From Pectobacterium aquaticum (GTDB taxonomy: Bacteria > Pseudomonadota > Gammaproteobacteria > Enterobacterales > Enterobacteriaceae), in assembly GCF_003382565.3 (NCBI RefSeq), contig NZ_CP086253.1:1922001-1986000 (forward strand): 64,000 bases of DNA. The letters run 5' to 3'. Both the position numbers and the translations under genes were made by a program. Positions 1-8,963 of the stretch are shown here, in pieces. Each line of letters starts with the position of its first letter. The first letter of the stretch is position 1. The notes below the pieces were generated by a model that saw nothing but the letters and a program-made list of their open reading frames with translations, had not been told where the DNA came from and searched no databases.

Positions 1-1572
1 TATGCTGCCATTCGGCTGGTTGGCCGAGACTTCGATCATTCCCTGAGCCTGATTGACGTAGCTGGCAACCAGATGCAGCCCCAGCCCGTGATCGCCCTGC
101 GTTTTACTGGTCACGCCGATTTCAAACAGGCTATCGGCAATGGCCGGATCGATACCCGTCCCTTGATCGGCGACTTCAATGACCAATTCTTGTTCGCTGT
201 CATAGATATACACCTCGACAGGATAATGTGGTGCGGTGGTGGCTAATGTGGCTTCCATCGCGTTGTCCAGCAAATTACCAATGATGGACATCAGTTCCGT
301 TTCGCTCAGCGCCGGTGGAATATGGGTAAGCTGGCAGCGTGGATCGAAAACAATCTCAATGCCTTTTTCCCGTGCCGTCGCGTATTTGCCCAGCAGCAGC
401 CCGCACAGCGCGGGTGAACAGAAGCGGCGCGACACAAAATCCAGCACCACCTGCGCGCTTTCGGACTGCGCTTCAATATATTTGATGGCTTCGTCATAGC
501 GTTTTAGGTGTAGCAACCCGGCCAGCGTCGCCGTCCAGTTCAACTGCTCATGGCGCAAAATGCGCAGACTATTCGCGTAACGTTTTACCTGACTGAGCTG
601 CATGCTAAGCGTGTGGATATCGTTTTTACTGCGGAAGCTGATGACCCAGCCCTGAAGCTCATCCTCCAGCATGATCCGCACTCGGCTGGCAATCACGGTG
701 GCGTGGTTAAAACGGCAGATTTCATCGTGGGTGTCGCTGTTCCACATAGCCTCGCCGGAGAAAAAGGGCACAGGCTTAATGACGGTATCAATCGGCTTGC
801 CGCGCAACAGATAGGACGGTTCGTTCAGCCCGAGGATTTCTTTGGCGGCATGGTTAATGGCGGCAATACGGTGCTGCTTATCGATGGCGATCACCCCTTC
901 GTAGATCGATTCGAGCAGCGCCTTCTGCTGCCTGACCAGCATACGAATCTCAAGCGGTTCGAGGCCAAACATTTGTTTCTTTAGATTACGCGAGAACCAC
1001 CAGGAAAAGAGAAACAGCGCGACAAACATCGCCAGAATCGCCAGCAGAATATGCGCCAGCTTACTGAATGTCAGGTTATCGATGTGGGTTTTCAAATAGC
1101 CGACGGAAACAATACCAATGACCTGACCGTCAGCCACGATTGGCGCCTTGCTGCGTAGTGAGACGCCTATGCTGCCGTGGCGCACGGTGATCACGCTTTT
1201 TCCCGCTAATACGTCGAAGTTATCGCCGCCCACCATCTGCGTGCCTACGAGCTTGTCACTTTCCGCGTATTCAGAATGAAACAGATGACGCGCCTGATTA
1301 TCCCCGATCACAATATAGCTGGCATCGCTGCGCTGCTTTAACTGTTGAACGAGTGCATCTATCTGTTTGATATCTTTATTCTTCACTGATTCAACCAAGG
1401 AGGGAATGATGGCGATTTCTCTGGCCTGTACCTGCGCGCGCGTACCCAGCTCGGAATACAGCTGCTTGTCAATATCGTGATAATAATAAATGCCCGTCAT
1501 CAGAAGTAACGAAGAGAAGAAGACGATCAAATAGATAAATAATTTGATATGAAAGGAAAGTCTCACTCTCAT
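1..1572 (-). CDS. citA: Citrate-sensing histidine kinase CitA/DpiB (partial, C-terminus beyond the left edge)
   Basis: Membrane sensor kinase of the CitA/DcuS family that detects citrate outside the cell and phosphorylates a CitB/DpiA response regulator (expected beyond the left edge). The minus-strand frame is open from the ATG at 1572 to base 1 (524 codons). In order: membrane segment about residues 8-30; periplasmic PAS-like sensor with YIVIGD and VRHGSIGVSLRSKAPI, which matches citrate-binding CitA better than fumarate-binding DcuS; second membrane segment about 173-195; cytoplasmic PAS domain; H-box LRHEQLNW with the presumed phospho-histidine near residue 350; N-box NLLDNAMEAT; G-boxes DQGTGID and HGLGLHL. 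It is divergent from the citrate transporter and lyase genes, as in other enterobacterial cit loci. The C-terminal end is not visible. Confidence 0.88.
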   Translation of the reverse strand, partial: MRVRLSFHIKLFIYLIVFFSSLLLMTGIYYYHDIDKQLYSELGTRAQVQAREIAIIPSLVESVKNKDIKQIDALVQQLKQRSDASYIVIGDNQARHLFHSEYAESDKLVGTQMVGGDNFDVLAGKSVITVRHGSIGVSLRSKAPIVADGQVIGIVSVGYLKTHIDNLTFSKLAHILLAILAMFVALFLFSWWFSRNLKKQMFGLEPLEIRMLVRQQKALLESIYEGVIAIDKQHRIAAINHAAKEILGLNEPSYLLRGKPIDTVIKPVPFFSGEAMWNSDTHDEICRFNHATVIASRVRIMLEDELQGWVISFRSKNDIHTLSMQLSQVKRYANSLRILRHEQLNWTATLAGLLHLKRYDEAIKYIEAQSESAQVVLDFVSRRFCSPALCGLLLGKYATAREKGIEIVFDPRCQLTHIPPALSETELMSIIGNLLDNAMEATLATTAPHYPVEVYIYDSEQELVIEVADQGTGIDPAIADSLFEIGVTSKTQGDHGLGLHLVASYVNQAQGMIEVSANQPNGSI

Positions 1573-1792
1573 GATGTGCGGTAGCCTGCCAGTGAACGAA
1601 AAATAGCTGGTGAATTTATCACGAATGGTAATAAGAATGGGCCGAGAGGAAAAAACTTGTGAGCAATAACACGTTTAAATAGGTTGTTATCAATATGAAG
1701 GCAGTAATAAATAGATAAAATTAAACGACTCTGTTTTGTTTAATAAACAACTTAATTACTTTTCATCAACATAGTCATTTTTAGGAAATAAA

Positions 1793-1895
1793 AACCATAA
1801 ACTCCATAGAAACCGTAAAATTTATTCTGAACGTAAAATCATCTAATCGACTGTGTAATAAACGATTTTCTAATATAAACCATAAAAACCATAAA
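1793..1895. promoter_or_regulatory. Divergent cit promoter region with repeated AACCATAAA motifs
   Basis: The 419-bp gap between citA and the transporter gene is strongly AT-rich and contains no gene. It holds AACCATAAA at 1793-1801, 1878-1886 and 1887-1895 and the variant AACCGTAAA at 1811-1819. Repeated A/T-rich motifs in a divergent citA/cit-operon gap suggest binding sites for the CitB-type response regulator. Binding is inferred; the repeats are seen directly. Confidence 0.45.
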
Positions 1896-1991
1896 CGCCT
1901 TTAAAACTCGTTTTTTAATTTGAAGAGAATCACATAATAATATGTTCCCGCCCCCTATGATGCGCGGACAAAATAAAACGGGGACAGAGTT

Positions 1992-3362
1992 ATGAGCACG
2001 ACTGATGATTCATATATTGTGGTAAATAATGAGGCGGCTGGGAAGGCCTCATTAAAGGAAAAATGGTGGCATGTTCTGGATACCTATAAAGTAGGTATTA
2101 TTCCTGTGCCGCTCTTTGTGCTGGCGGGGGTATTAATCGGCATCGACTGCCTGAGTGGCAAGTTGCCGAGCGACATCGTCGTGATGGTCGCGACGCTGGC
2201 ATTCTTCGGGTTCGCCTGTGGTGAATTTGGTAAACGTCTGCCGATTATCGGCAAGATGGGGGCGGCGGCAATCTGTGCGACCTTTATCCCCTCGGCGATG
2301 GTGCATTACGGCCTGCTGCCGGACGTTGTCGTTGAATCCACGACCAAATTCTATAAAAGTACCAACATCCTGTATCTCTACATCTGCTGCATTATTGTCG
2401 GCAGCATCATGAGTATGAATCGGCAGACGCTGATTCAGGGCTTCCTGCGTATTTTCTTCCCTATGCTGTGCGGTGAAGCTGCTGGGATGCTGGTGGGCAT
2501 GGGTGTAGGTATGGCGCTCGGTCTGGATCCATTCCAAATCTTCTTCTTCCTGATTCTGCCGATTATGGCGGGCGGGGTGGGTGAAGGCGCTATCCCGCTG
2601 TCTATCGGCTATGCCACGATTTTGCATATGGATCAGGGCGTTGCGCTGGGGCGCGTTTTGCCTATCGTCATGTTGGGTAGCCTGACCGCGATCATTCTTG
2701 CTGGTGTGCTGAATCAGTTGGGTAAACGCTTTCCACACCTGACCGGTGAAGGAGAACTGATGCCAAATAAAGATAATAGTCTGGGCAGCAGCGCAAGCAG
2801 CACTCCGGTTTCAGCCTTTAGCGGCAAAGCCGACGTCACGACGATTGCTTCTGGCGCGCTGCTGGCAATCCTGCTGTACATGGTGGGTATGCTTGGTCAC
2901 AAAGTCATCGGCCTGCCTGCACCGGTTGGCATGCTGTTCGCGGCGGTGCTGGTGAAGCTGGCTCACGGTGTTTCACCGAAAATGCTGGAAGGTTCTCAGG
3001 TCGTTTACAAATTCTTCCAGACCTCTGTGACGTATCCGATTCTGTTTGCCGTTGGCGTGGCGATTACGCCATGGCAGGAACTGGTGAACGCTTTTACGAT
3101 TCAAAACCTGCTGGTGATTATTTCTACCGTGGTGACGTTGGTCGCGACCGGCTTCTTTGTGGGTAGAAAAATCGGTATGCACCCGATTGATGTTGCCATT
3201 ATCTCCTGCTGCCAGAGCGGACAGGGCGGCACCGGTGACGTCGCGATTCTGACGGCAGGTAACCGTATGGTGCTGATGCCATTCGCGCAGATTGCTACGC
3301 GTATCGGCGGTGCGATTAACGTTTCGATTTCACTGCTGGTGCTCGCCAACTTTTTAGTCTGA
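1992..3362 (+). CDS. 2-hydroxycarboxylate transporter (CitS/CimH/CitW family), probable citrate uptake
   Basis: Polytopic inner-membrane carrier of the 2HCT family, 456 aa, the usual family length. The two re-entrant loop signatures are present: GGVGEGAIPLS about residues 197-207 and QSGQGGTGDVAIL about residues 406-418, the GGxG motifs of this family. About eleven hydrophobic segments can be drawn. Family members carry citrate, malate or both, as Na+ or H+ symporters or as exchangers with acetate (Klebsiella CitS, CitW; Bacillus CimH). The loop sequences look somewhat more like CimH/MleP than Klebsiella CitS, so the coupling ion is not settled. Divergent from citA and upstream of citCDEFXG, so citrate is the likely substrate. 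The ATG at 1992 follows GGGGACAGAGTT. Confidence 0.88.
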   Translation: MSTTDDSYIVVNNEAAGKASLKEKWWHVLDTYKVGIIPVPLFVLAGVLIGIDCLSGKLPSDIVVMVATLAFFGFACGEFGKRLPIIGKMGAAAICATFIPSAMVHYGLLPDVVVESTTKFYKSTNILYLYICCIIVGSIMSMNRQTLIQGFLRIFFPMLCGEAAGMLVGMGVGMALGLDPFQIFFFLILPIMAGGVGEGAIPLSIGYATILHMDQGVALGRVLPIVMLGSLTAIILAGVLNQLGKRFPHLTGEGELMPNKDNSLGSSASSTPVSAFSGKADVTTIASGALLAILLYMVGMLGHKVIGLPAPVGMLFAAVLVKLAHGVSPKMLEGSQVVYKFFQTSVTYPILFAVGVAITPWQELVNAFTIQNLLVIISTVVTLVATGFFVGRKIGMHPIDVAIISCCQSGQGGTGDVAILTAGNRMVLMPFAQIATRIGGAINVSISLLVLANFLV

Positions 3363-3391
3363 TGTCATTCAGAAAATAAAAAGCGCTGAGC

Positions 3392-3518
<127 letters not shown>

Positions 3519-3600
3519 TAAATATTACGTTGAAGAATGAGCTGAGTTAACAGAATAAAAGCCGCCACTGCGCGTGGGTTTATTTTGCACAGGAAATATT

Positions 3601-4485
3601 ATGAAACTTGCAAGCTATCGTTATAACGGTAAGGACAGTTACGGTATTTATACGCCAACGGGATTAATCGATCTCGGCGGTAAAATTGGTCACCGTTACC
3701 CCGATCTGAAAACACTGCTGGCACAGAATGCGTTACACGTGGCACAGGAATTCAGTATGAATACGCCGGATATTCCGGTTGCGGATGTGACGTTCTTACC
3801 GGTTATTACCGCTCCAGGGAAAATACTGTGCGTGGGGATGAATTACGCCGCTAAACGTCATGAATTTAATGAAGAAAATCCCGCACCAACATTATTTGTG
3901 CGCTTTGCGGATTCACAAACTGGACATGCGACGCCGGTGATCAAACCGCATTATTCCAGCGAGTTTGATTATGAAGGCGAGCTGGCGGTCGTTATCGGTA
4001 AAGGCGGACAGAATATTGCTCAGGATGTCGCGCTCTCTCATGTCGCAGGCTACAGCTGCTACATGGATGGTTCTGCGCGTGACTGGCAGCACAGCTGGTT
4101 TACCGCTGGCAAAAACTGGCAGAAAACGGGTGCGTTTGGCCCTTATCTGACCACTACGGATGAAATTCCCGATCCGCATGTGCTGGCGATCCGCACGTAT
4201 CTGAATGGCCGCATGGTACAGGACGACAATACCAGCAGCATGATCCACAAGGTCGCTGAACTGATTGAATACATCAGCACCTTTACCGAGCTGAGTGCTG
4301 GCGACGTGATCATTACCGGTTCACCGGGCGGCGTGGGTAAAAAACGCAATCCGCCGCTGTTTATGAAAGCGGGCGATTGTATTGAAGTTGAAATCGAAAA
4401 CATTGGCCATTTGCGTAACACGATCGTGGATGCGGCTGTGCCGGTGAAATCGGTTCCGGCAGCAGTTGAAGCCGTCGCGCACTGA
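3601..4485 (+). CDS. Fumarylacetoacetate hydrolase (FAH) family protein within the citrate locus
   Basis: Cytoplasmic metal-dependent enzyme of the FAH superfamily, 294 aa. The N-terminal lid region is followed by the catalytic fold with the metal-binding acidic residues in DYEGELAVVIGK and the aspartate in YMDGSARDW, then ITGSPGGVG near the end, all typical. An upstream in-frame start at 3574 exists, but the ATG at 3601 follows CAGGAAAT at a good distance. The substrate cannot be read from sequence: relatives hydrolyse acylpyruvates or decarboxylate or tautomerise oxaloacetate. Its position between a citrate carrier and citrate lyase, which releases oxaloacetate, makes an oxaloacetate-directed activity attractive, but that is inference. 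Confidence 0.85.
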   Translation: MKLASYRYNGKDSYGIYTPTGLIDLGGKIGHRYPDLKTLLAQNALHVAQEFSMNTPDIPVADVTFLPVITAPGKILCVGMNYAAKRHEFNEENPAPTLFVRFADSQTGHATPVIKPHYSSEFDYEGELAVVIGKGGQNIAQDVALSHVAGYSCYMDGSARDWQHSWFTAGKNWQKTGAFGPYLTTTDEIPDPHVLAIRTYLNGRMVQDDNTSSMIHKVAELIEYISTFTELSAGDVIITGSPGGVGKKRNPPLFMKAGDCIEVEIENIGHLRNTIVDAAVPVKSVPAAVEAVAH

Positions 4486-4501
4486 ATAGTCGTGTAAGTA
4501 C

Positions 4502-4530
4502 CAGGCTGCCGGCGCTAAACCGGCAGCCTG
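4502..4530 (+). terminator. Strong hairpin between the FAH gene and citC
   Basis: A perfect 11-bp stem (CAGGCTGCCGG paired with CCGGCAGCCTG, loop of 7) 17 bp after the FAH stop codon. No U-tract follows, so it may be an mRNA-stability or attenuation hairpin rather than a full intrinsic terminator. Confidence 0.5.
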
Positions 4531-4540
4531 CAATAGATTG

Positions 4541-4562
4541 CCTAAATAATTCGAGTTGCAGG
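4541..4562. repeat. ERIC end remnant upstream of citC
   Basis: CCTAAATAATTCGAGTTGCA followed by GG is the reverse complement of the 3' end of the ERIC elements in this window (compare the ends of the 3392 and 52351 copies). Only one tip remains. Its last bases, GCAGGAA, form the apparent ribosome binding site of citC. Confidence 0.7.
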
Positions 4563-4572
4563 AAAAACCGTG

Positions 4573-5637
4573 ATGTATGCCAATGATTCCGTCTTTTTTG
4601 ACACGCTGGATGTGCGCCTTCGGGAGCAGGAAAGGGACGCAGTGCGCCAGTTCCTTGCATACTGCCAGCTCGGCATGGATGACGATATTGACATCGTGGT
4701 GGTTGGCAAACGGAGCGGGCGGCTGATTGCCTGCGCAGGGCTAGCTTCCAACACCATTAAATGCGTTGCGGTCGATCCTGAATTCAGACACCTCAATCTG
4801 GGCGTGCAGGTGGTGAATGAAGTCATACAGCAGGCGGCGCAGCGCGGCCACTTCCACCTGTTTCTCTATACCCGACCGGAAAATGTCGACATCTTTCGCG
4901 GATGTGGTTTCTACCCGCTGGCGTGCTATCAGGACAGCGCGGTGCTGATGGAAAACACGCCGATTGGCATCCAGCAGTATTGTCAGTCTTTAGCGGCCTT
5001 TGCTCATCCTGAACCGCTCGCGACGCGGACAGATAAAAAAATCGGCGCGATTGTGATGAACGCGAACCCTTTCACGCTGGGCCACCGCTATCTGGCAGAG
5101 CATGCGGCGCAGTCGTGTGACTGGCTGCACGTTTTCGTGGTGCGTGAAGATGTGTCCTTTTTCCCATTCAGTGAACGTCTGGAGATGGTACAGCGCGGTG
5201 TGGAATCTATCCGCAATGTGACAGTCCATGCTGGTTCGAACTACATGATCTCTAAAGCGACGTTTCCCGGCTATTTCCTGAAGGAAGAGAAACTCATCAC
5301 CCGTGCCCATGCGGCGCTGGATTTAATCATTTTCAGGAAATATATCGCGCCGGCGCTCGGTATTACCCAGCGCTTCGTCGGCACCGAACCCTTTTGCCCG
5401 GTGACGTATCAATACAATCAGGACATGCACTACTGGCTGGAGAAAGACCAAACGGTGTCTTCCCCCGCGTTAAACGTGGTTGAAATTGAACGCAAACGGC
5501 AAACCTCAGGACTGGCTATTTCCGCTTCGGAAGTCAGGAAATTACTCAAGCTTCGGCAGTACAGCCGTATTCAGGACATCGTGCCAGCCTCAACTTTTGC
5601 GCATTTACAGCGCTACTACGAACCCGAATACGCGTAA
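4573..5637 (+). CDS. citC: [Citrate (pro-3S)-lyase] ligase CitC
   Basis: Activates citrate lyase by acetylating the thiol of the CitD prosthetic group using acetate and ATP. 354 aa, normal length. An N-terminal GNAT-like region (about 1-130, including VAVDPEFRHLNLGVQV) is followed by a nucleotidyltransferase domain with NANPFTLGHRYL near residues 162-173 (the HxGH-type site) and a C-terminal SASEVRKLL segment. The GTG at 4570 directly precedes the ATG at 4573 in frame; the ATG is chosen because its spacing from GCAGGAA is better. First gene of a tight citCDEFXG operon with the same order as in E. coli. Confidence 0.95.
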   Translation: MYANDSVFFDTLDVRLREQERDAVRQFLAYCQLGMDDDIDIVVVGKRSGRLIACAGLASNTIKCVAVDPEFRHLNLGVQVVNEVIQQAAQRGHFHLFLYTRPENVDIFRGCGFYPLACYQDSAVLMENTPIGIQQYCQSLAAFAHPEPLATRTDKKIGAIVMNANPFTLGHRYLAEHAAQSCDWLHVFVVREDVSFFPFSERLEMVQRGVESIRNVTVHAGSNYMISKATFPGYFLKEEKLITRAHAALDLIIFRKYIAPALGITQRFVGTEPFCPVTYQYNQDMHYWLEKDQTVSSPALNVVEIERKRQTSGLAISASEVRKLLKLRQYSRIQDIVPASTFAHLQRYYEPEYA

Positions 5638-5660
5638 TTAAAATTAATCAGGATAAGTCT

Positions 5661-5951
5661 ATGAAGATTGTTAAGGAGTCCTTAGCAGGCACCTTTGAAT
5701 CCAGCGATTTGCTGGTCAAAGTGGCACCGGCTGACGGGAAACTCACCGTGGTCATCAACAGCGAAGTCATGAAACAGTTCGGCCACCAAATCAACCAGGT
5801 TGTGAATGACACGCTAAAAGAACTGGGCGTACAGGAAGGGACGATCATAGTGGATGACAAAGGTGCGCTGGATTGTGTCATCCGTGCTCGCGTGCAAAGC
5901 GCAGTACTGCGCGCCGCAGATGGACAGCAGATTGAATGGGAGAAATTGTAA
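5661..5951 (+). CDS. citD: Citrate lyase acyl carrier protein (gamma subunit) CitD
   Basis: Small acyl carrier of the citrate lyase complex, 96 aa. The serine that carries the phosphoribosyl-dephospho-CoA group is Ser14 in GTFESSD, at the same position as in E. coli CitD. The C-terminal VDDKGALDCVIRARV segment is also conserved. A strong GGATAAG site precedes the ATG. Its stop codon overlaps the citE start (TAATG), indicating translational coupling. Confidence 0.95.
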   Translation: MKIVKESLAGTFESSDLLVKVAPADGKLTVVINSEVMKQFGHQINQVVNDTLKELGVQEGTIIVDDKGALDCVIRARVQSAVLRAADGQQIEWEKL

Positions 5952-6826
5952 TGAATAAGCTTCGCCGCAGTATGTTATTCCTCCCAGGCGCGAACGCCGC
6001 CATGCTGTCCAATGCGTTTATCTACAAGCCTGACTCCATCATGTTCGATCTGGAAGATGCGGTTTCCCTGCGTGAGAAAGACACCGCGCGCCTGCTGGTT
6101 TTCCATGCGCTCCAGCACCCGATGTACCGTGATATTGAAACCGTGGTACGCATCAACCAGCTCAGTACGCCGTTTGGCCTGCTGGATCTGGAAGCTGCTG
6201 TGCGCGGTGGTGCCGATGTGATCCGCCTGCCAAAAACTGACTCCACCGACGATGTCGATGAGCTGGAACATCATCTGGTTCGTATCGAAAAAGCCTGTGG
6301 CCGTGAAGTCGGCTCCACGCGCATCATGGCGGCGATTGAGTCAGCGGTGGGCGTGATTAACGCCGTTGCGATTGCCCGTTCTTCCGAGCGCATGATCGGG
6401 ATTGCGCTGGCGGCGTTCGACTATGTGATGGATATGCAGACGGAACGCGGTGACGGCACGGAACTGTTTTATGCCCGTTGTGCGGTGCTGCACGCGGCTC
6501 GCGCTGCCGGTATCGACGCCTTCGATGTGGTCTATCCCAATGTTAATGACGATGCGGGCTTCCTGAAAGAGGTCGATCTGATCCGCAGACTGGGTTTCAA
6601 CGGTAAATCCCTGATTAACCCGCGCCAGATTGAGCTGTTACACAACGCTTATGCCCCTACGCAGGATGAAGTGGACTATTCCCATCTGGTGATCAAAGCC
6701 GCTGAAGAGGGTGAACGTGCCGGCTTGGGCGTTATTTCCCTGAACGGGAAAATGATCGACGGGCCCATTATCGACCACGCCAGAAGAGTATTGGAACGTG
6801 CTCAGGCCTCCGGCGTCCGCAAATAG
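5951..6826 (+). CDS. citE: Citrate lyase beta subunit CitE (citryl-ACP lyase)
   Basis: Cleaves citryl-ACP to oxaloacetate and acetyl-ACP. 291 aa, HpcH/HpaI-type TIM barrel. Visible motifs are RRSMLFLPGANAAM at the N-terminus, the metal-binding FDLEDAV about residues 34-40, and MAAIESAVGV in mid-protein. An in-frame ATG at 5936 lies inside citD; the ATG at 5951 is preferred because GGGAGAAATTG lies just upstream and it shares one base with the citD stop. Acts as a complex with CitD and CitF. Confidence 0.95.
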   Translation: MNKLRRSMLFLPGANAAMLSNAFIYKPDSIMFDLEDAVSLREKDTARLLVFHALQHPMYRDIETVVRINQLSTPFGLLDLEAAVRGGADVIRLPKTDSTDDVDELEHHLVRIEKACGREVGSTRIMAAIESAVGVINAVAIARSSERMIGIALAAFDYVMDMQTERGDGTELFYARCAVLHAARAAGIDAFDVVYPNVNDDAGFLKEVDLIRRLGFNGKSLINPRQIELLHNAYAPTQDEVDYSHLVIKAAEEGERAGLGVISLNGKMIDGPIIDHARRVLERAQASGVRK

Positions 6827-6879
6827 CCATTGCGTGATTACACCGCAATGGCCGCTCTCAGGAATTACAGGATTAGACA

Positions 6880-8409
6880 ATGAGTCATTTTATTGAAGCA
6901 CTGCAAAAGCAGTACCCGGAAAAACGTCATCTGCAACCCTTCGTCAACGCCAACCACAATACGCCGTGGCTGAATGATGTCGCCCAGAAACATGAGCGCA
7001 AACTGTGTGCCGATTTGGAGGAGGCGATTCGTCACAGCGGACTGAAAGACGGGATGACGATCTCTTTCCACCACCATTTCCGCGAAGGCGATAAAGTCAT
7101 TAATCGGGTGATTGAGACGCTGGCTCGCATGGGTTTTCGCGATCTGACATTGGCATCCAGCTCGCTGATGAGCTGTAACGCGCCGCTGATCGACCACATT
7201 AAAGCGGGCGTGATCAGCCGGATTTACACTTCGGGGATGCGTGGCAAGCTGGCCGATGCGATTTCTCATGGATTAATGAAAGAACCGGTACAGATTCATT
7301 CTCACGGTGGTCGCGTCCATTTGCTGCAAAGCGGTGAACTGAATATCGATGTCGCTTTCCTCGGGGTACCGTGCAGCGATGAATTTGGCAACGCCAACGG
7401 CACCACCGGGAAATCCAGTTGCGGCTCACTGGGCTATGCGATGGTCGATGCGCAGTTTGCTCGAAAAGTAGTGCTGTTGACTGAAGCGCTGGTGCCGTTC
7501 CCGAACATGCCGGCCAGCATTGTGCAGGATCAGGTGGATTACATCGTTCAGGTGGATGAAGTCGGCGATCCGGCCAAAATTAGCGTAGGCGCGGCGCGCG
7601 TCACCAGCAACCCGCGTGAGCTGCTAATTGCCCGTTCCGCGGCAGACGTGATTGAACATGCCGGTTATTTCAAAAATGGTTTCTCGATCCAGACCGGCTC
7701 CGGCGCGGCCTCGACGGCCTGTACGCGTTTCCTCGAAGATAAAATGCGTCAGCAGAACATCGTGGCACGCTTCGCCCTCGGCGGCATCACGGGCGGGATC
7801 GTCGATCTGCACGAAAAAGGGCTGATCGAGAAACTGATCGATACCCAGTGTTTCGATGCCAATGCGGCTGCATCGCTGGCGAAGAACCCGAATCACGTCG
7901 AGATTTCCACTAACGTTTACGCCAACCCAAGCTCTAAAGCAGCCTGCTGCGATCAGCTCGATATGGTGATTCTCAGCGCGCTGGAAATTGACACTGATTT
8001 TAATGTCAACGTGATCACCGGTTCAGACGGCGTGATGCGCGGTGCGTCCGGCGGACACTGTGACGTCGCGACGGCAGCGAACCTGACCATCGTTGTTGCG
8101 CCGCTGATTCGTAGCCGCATCCCGACTGTGGTGCGTCAGGTGACGACGCGGGTTACACCGGGAGAAAGTATTGACGTACTGGTGACCGATCACGGCATTG
8201 CCGTCAACCCGGCGCGACCTGAAGTTGCTGAACGCCTGAAACAGGCGGGTCTGACTGTGATGACGATTGAAGATCTGTATCAGCGTGCGATTGCGCTGGT
8301 GGGGGAACCACGCGCTATCGAGTTTCACGATCGCATCGTCGGCGTTATTCGCTATCGTGATGGCAGCGTGATTGACGTCGTTCGTCAGGTGAAGGAAGCC
8401 GACGAATAA
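6880..8409 (+). CDS. citF: Citrate lyase alpha subunit CitF (citrate:acetyl-ACP transferase)
   Basis: Transfers acetyl-ACP to citrate, giving citryl-ACP and acetate. 509 aa, full length. The CoA-transferase-like fold is recognisable from FHHHFREGDKV, GGRVHLLQSGELNIDVAFLG and FSIQTGSGAAS, and VITGSDGVMRGASGGHCD lies in the C-terminal half; all are shared with E. coli CitF. GGAATTACAGGATTAG precedes the ATG. The short citE-citF gap contains no obvious terminator. Confidence 0.95.
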   Translation: MSHFIEALQKQYPEKRHLQPFVNANHNTPWLNDVAQKHERKLCADLEEAIRHSGLKDGMTISFHHHFREGDKVINRVIETLARMGFRDLTLASSSLMSCNAPLIDHIKAGVISRIYTSGMRGKLADAISHGLMKEPVQIHSHGGRVHLLQSGELNIDVAFLGVPCSDEFGNANGTTGKSSCGSLGYAMVDAQFARKVVLLTEALVPFPNMPASIVQDQVDYIVQVDEVGDPAKISVGAARVTSNPRELLIARSAADVIEHAGYFKNGFSIQTGSGAASTACTRFLEDKMRQQNIVARFALGGITGGIVDLHEKGLIEKLIDTQCFDANAAASLAKNPNHVEISTNVYANPSSKAACCDQLDMVILSALEIDTDFNVNVITGSDGVMRGASGGHCDVATAANLTIVVAPLIRSRIPTVVRQVTTRVTPGESIDVLVTDHGIAVNPARPEVAERLKQAGLTVMTIEDLYQRAIALVGEPRAIEFHDRIVGVIRYRDGSVIDVVRQVKEADE

Positions 8410-8435
8410 GCGGTAAACGCATGAGGGAATCGATA

Positions 8436-8963
8436 ATGACAAATGCTGTTTCCATCTCGCTGGAAACCTTACTCGCGGCGAAGGAACGCCGCGCAGTTCG
8501 CCAACAAGAGTGGCTTGCCCGCCACGGTGTGACGCTGGTGTCGCTGACGCTGGTCACGCCAGGGCCGATAAAAGATAGCGAAGGCTATCGGCAGGTGATG
8601 GCCGAAGCTATCAAATCGTTTGCCTTGCTGTGTCAGACGCGGGGATGGACGGTGCTGGAGCAGCAAACACTCTGGCTGGCAACGGGCGCGGAAGGGCTGT
8701 GGGCGATCACCAAAGATGCGCTGTCCGTGAAGGCTGCGACTATTGCGCTGGAAGATAGCCATGAGCTGGGGCGGCTATGGGATTTCGACATCTTCAGCCC
8801 GGAAGAGGGATCGATTGGCCGGTCGATGCTGGCGCACAGCGGGCGCACCTGCCTATTGTGCGACCAGATGGCACACGCCTGTAGCCGTTCGCGCCGCCAT
8901 TCACTACCTGAGCTGCTTGAGCACATTGAGGAAAAGGTTCATGCCTACTTTACGCCAGCCTGA
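8436..8963 (+). CDS. citX: Apo-citrate lyase phosphoribosyl-dephospho-CoA transferase CitX
   Basis: Attaches the phosphoribosyl-dephospho-CoA precursor to Ser14 of CitD. 175 aa. The conserved region with GRSMLAHSGRTCLLCDQMAH and SRSRRHSLPELL is near the C-terminus. An in-frame ATG at 8421 also exists, but GAGGGA just before the ATG at 8436 favours that start. The 3' end overlaps citG by 23 bp, so the two are translated together; in some bacteria they are fused, here they are separate. Confidence 0.93.
   Translation: MTNAVSISLETLLAAKERRAVRQQEWLARHGVTLVSLTLVTPGPIKDSEGYRQVMAEAIKSFALLCQTRGWTVLEQQTLWLATGAEGLWAITKDALSVKAATIALEDSHELGRLWDFDIFSPEEGSIGRSMLAHSGRTCLLCDQMAHACSRSRRHSLPELLEHIEEKVHAYFTPA

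Noticed and set aside
236..984. Plus-strand frames of 87 and 144 codons antisense to the left-edge sensor kinase
   Set aside because: They lie fully within the citA frame on the opposite strand, which has all kinase motifs; the antisense frames have no ribosome binding site or family resemblance.
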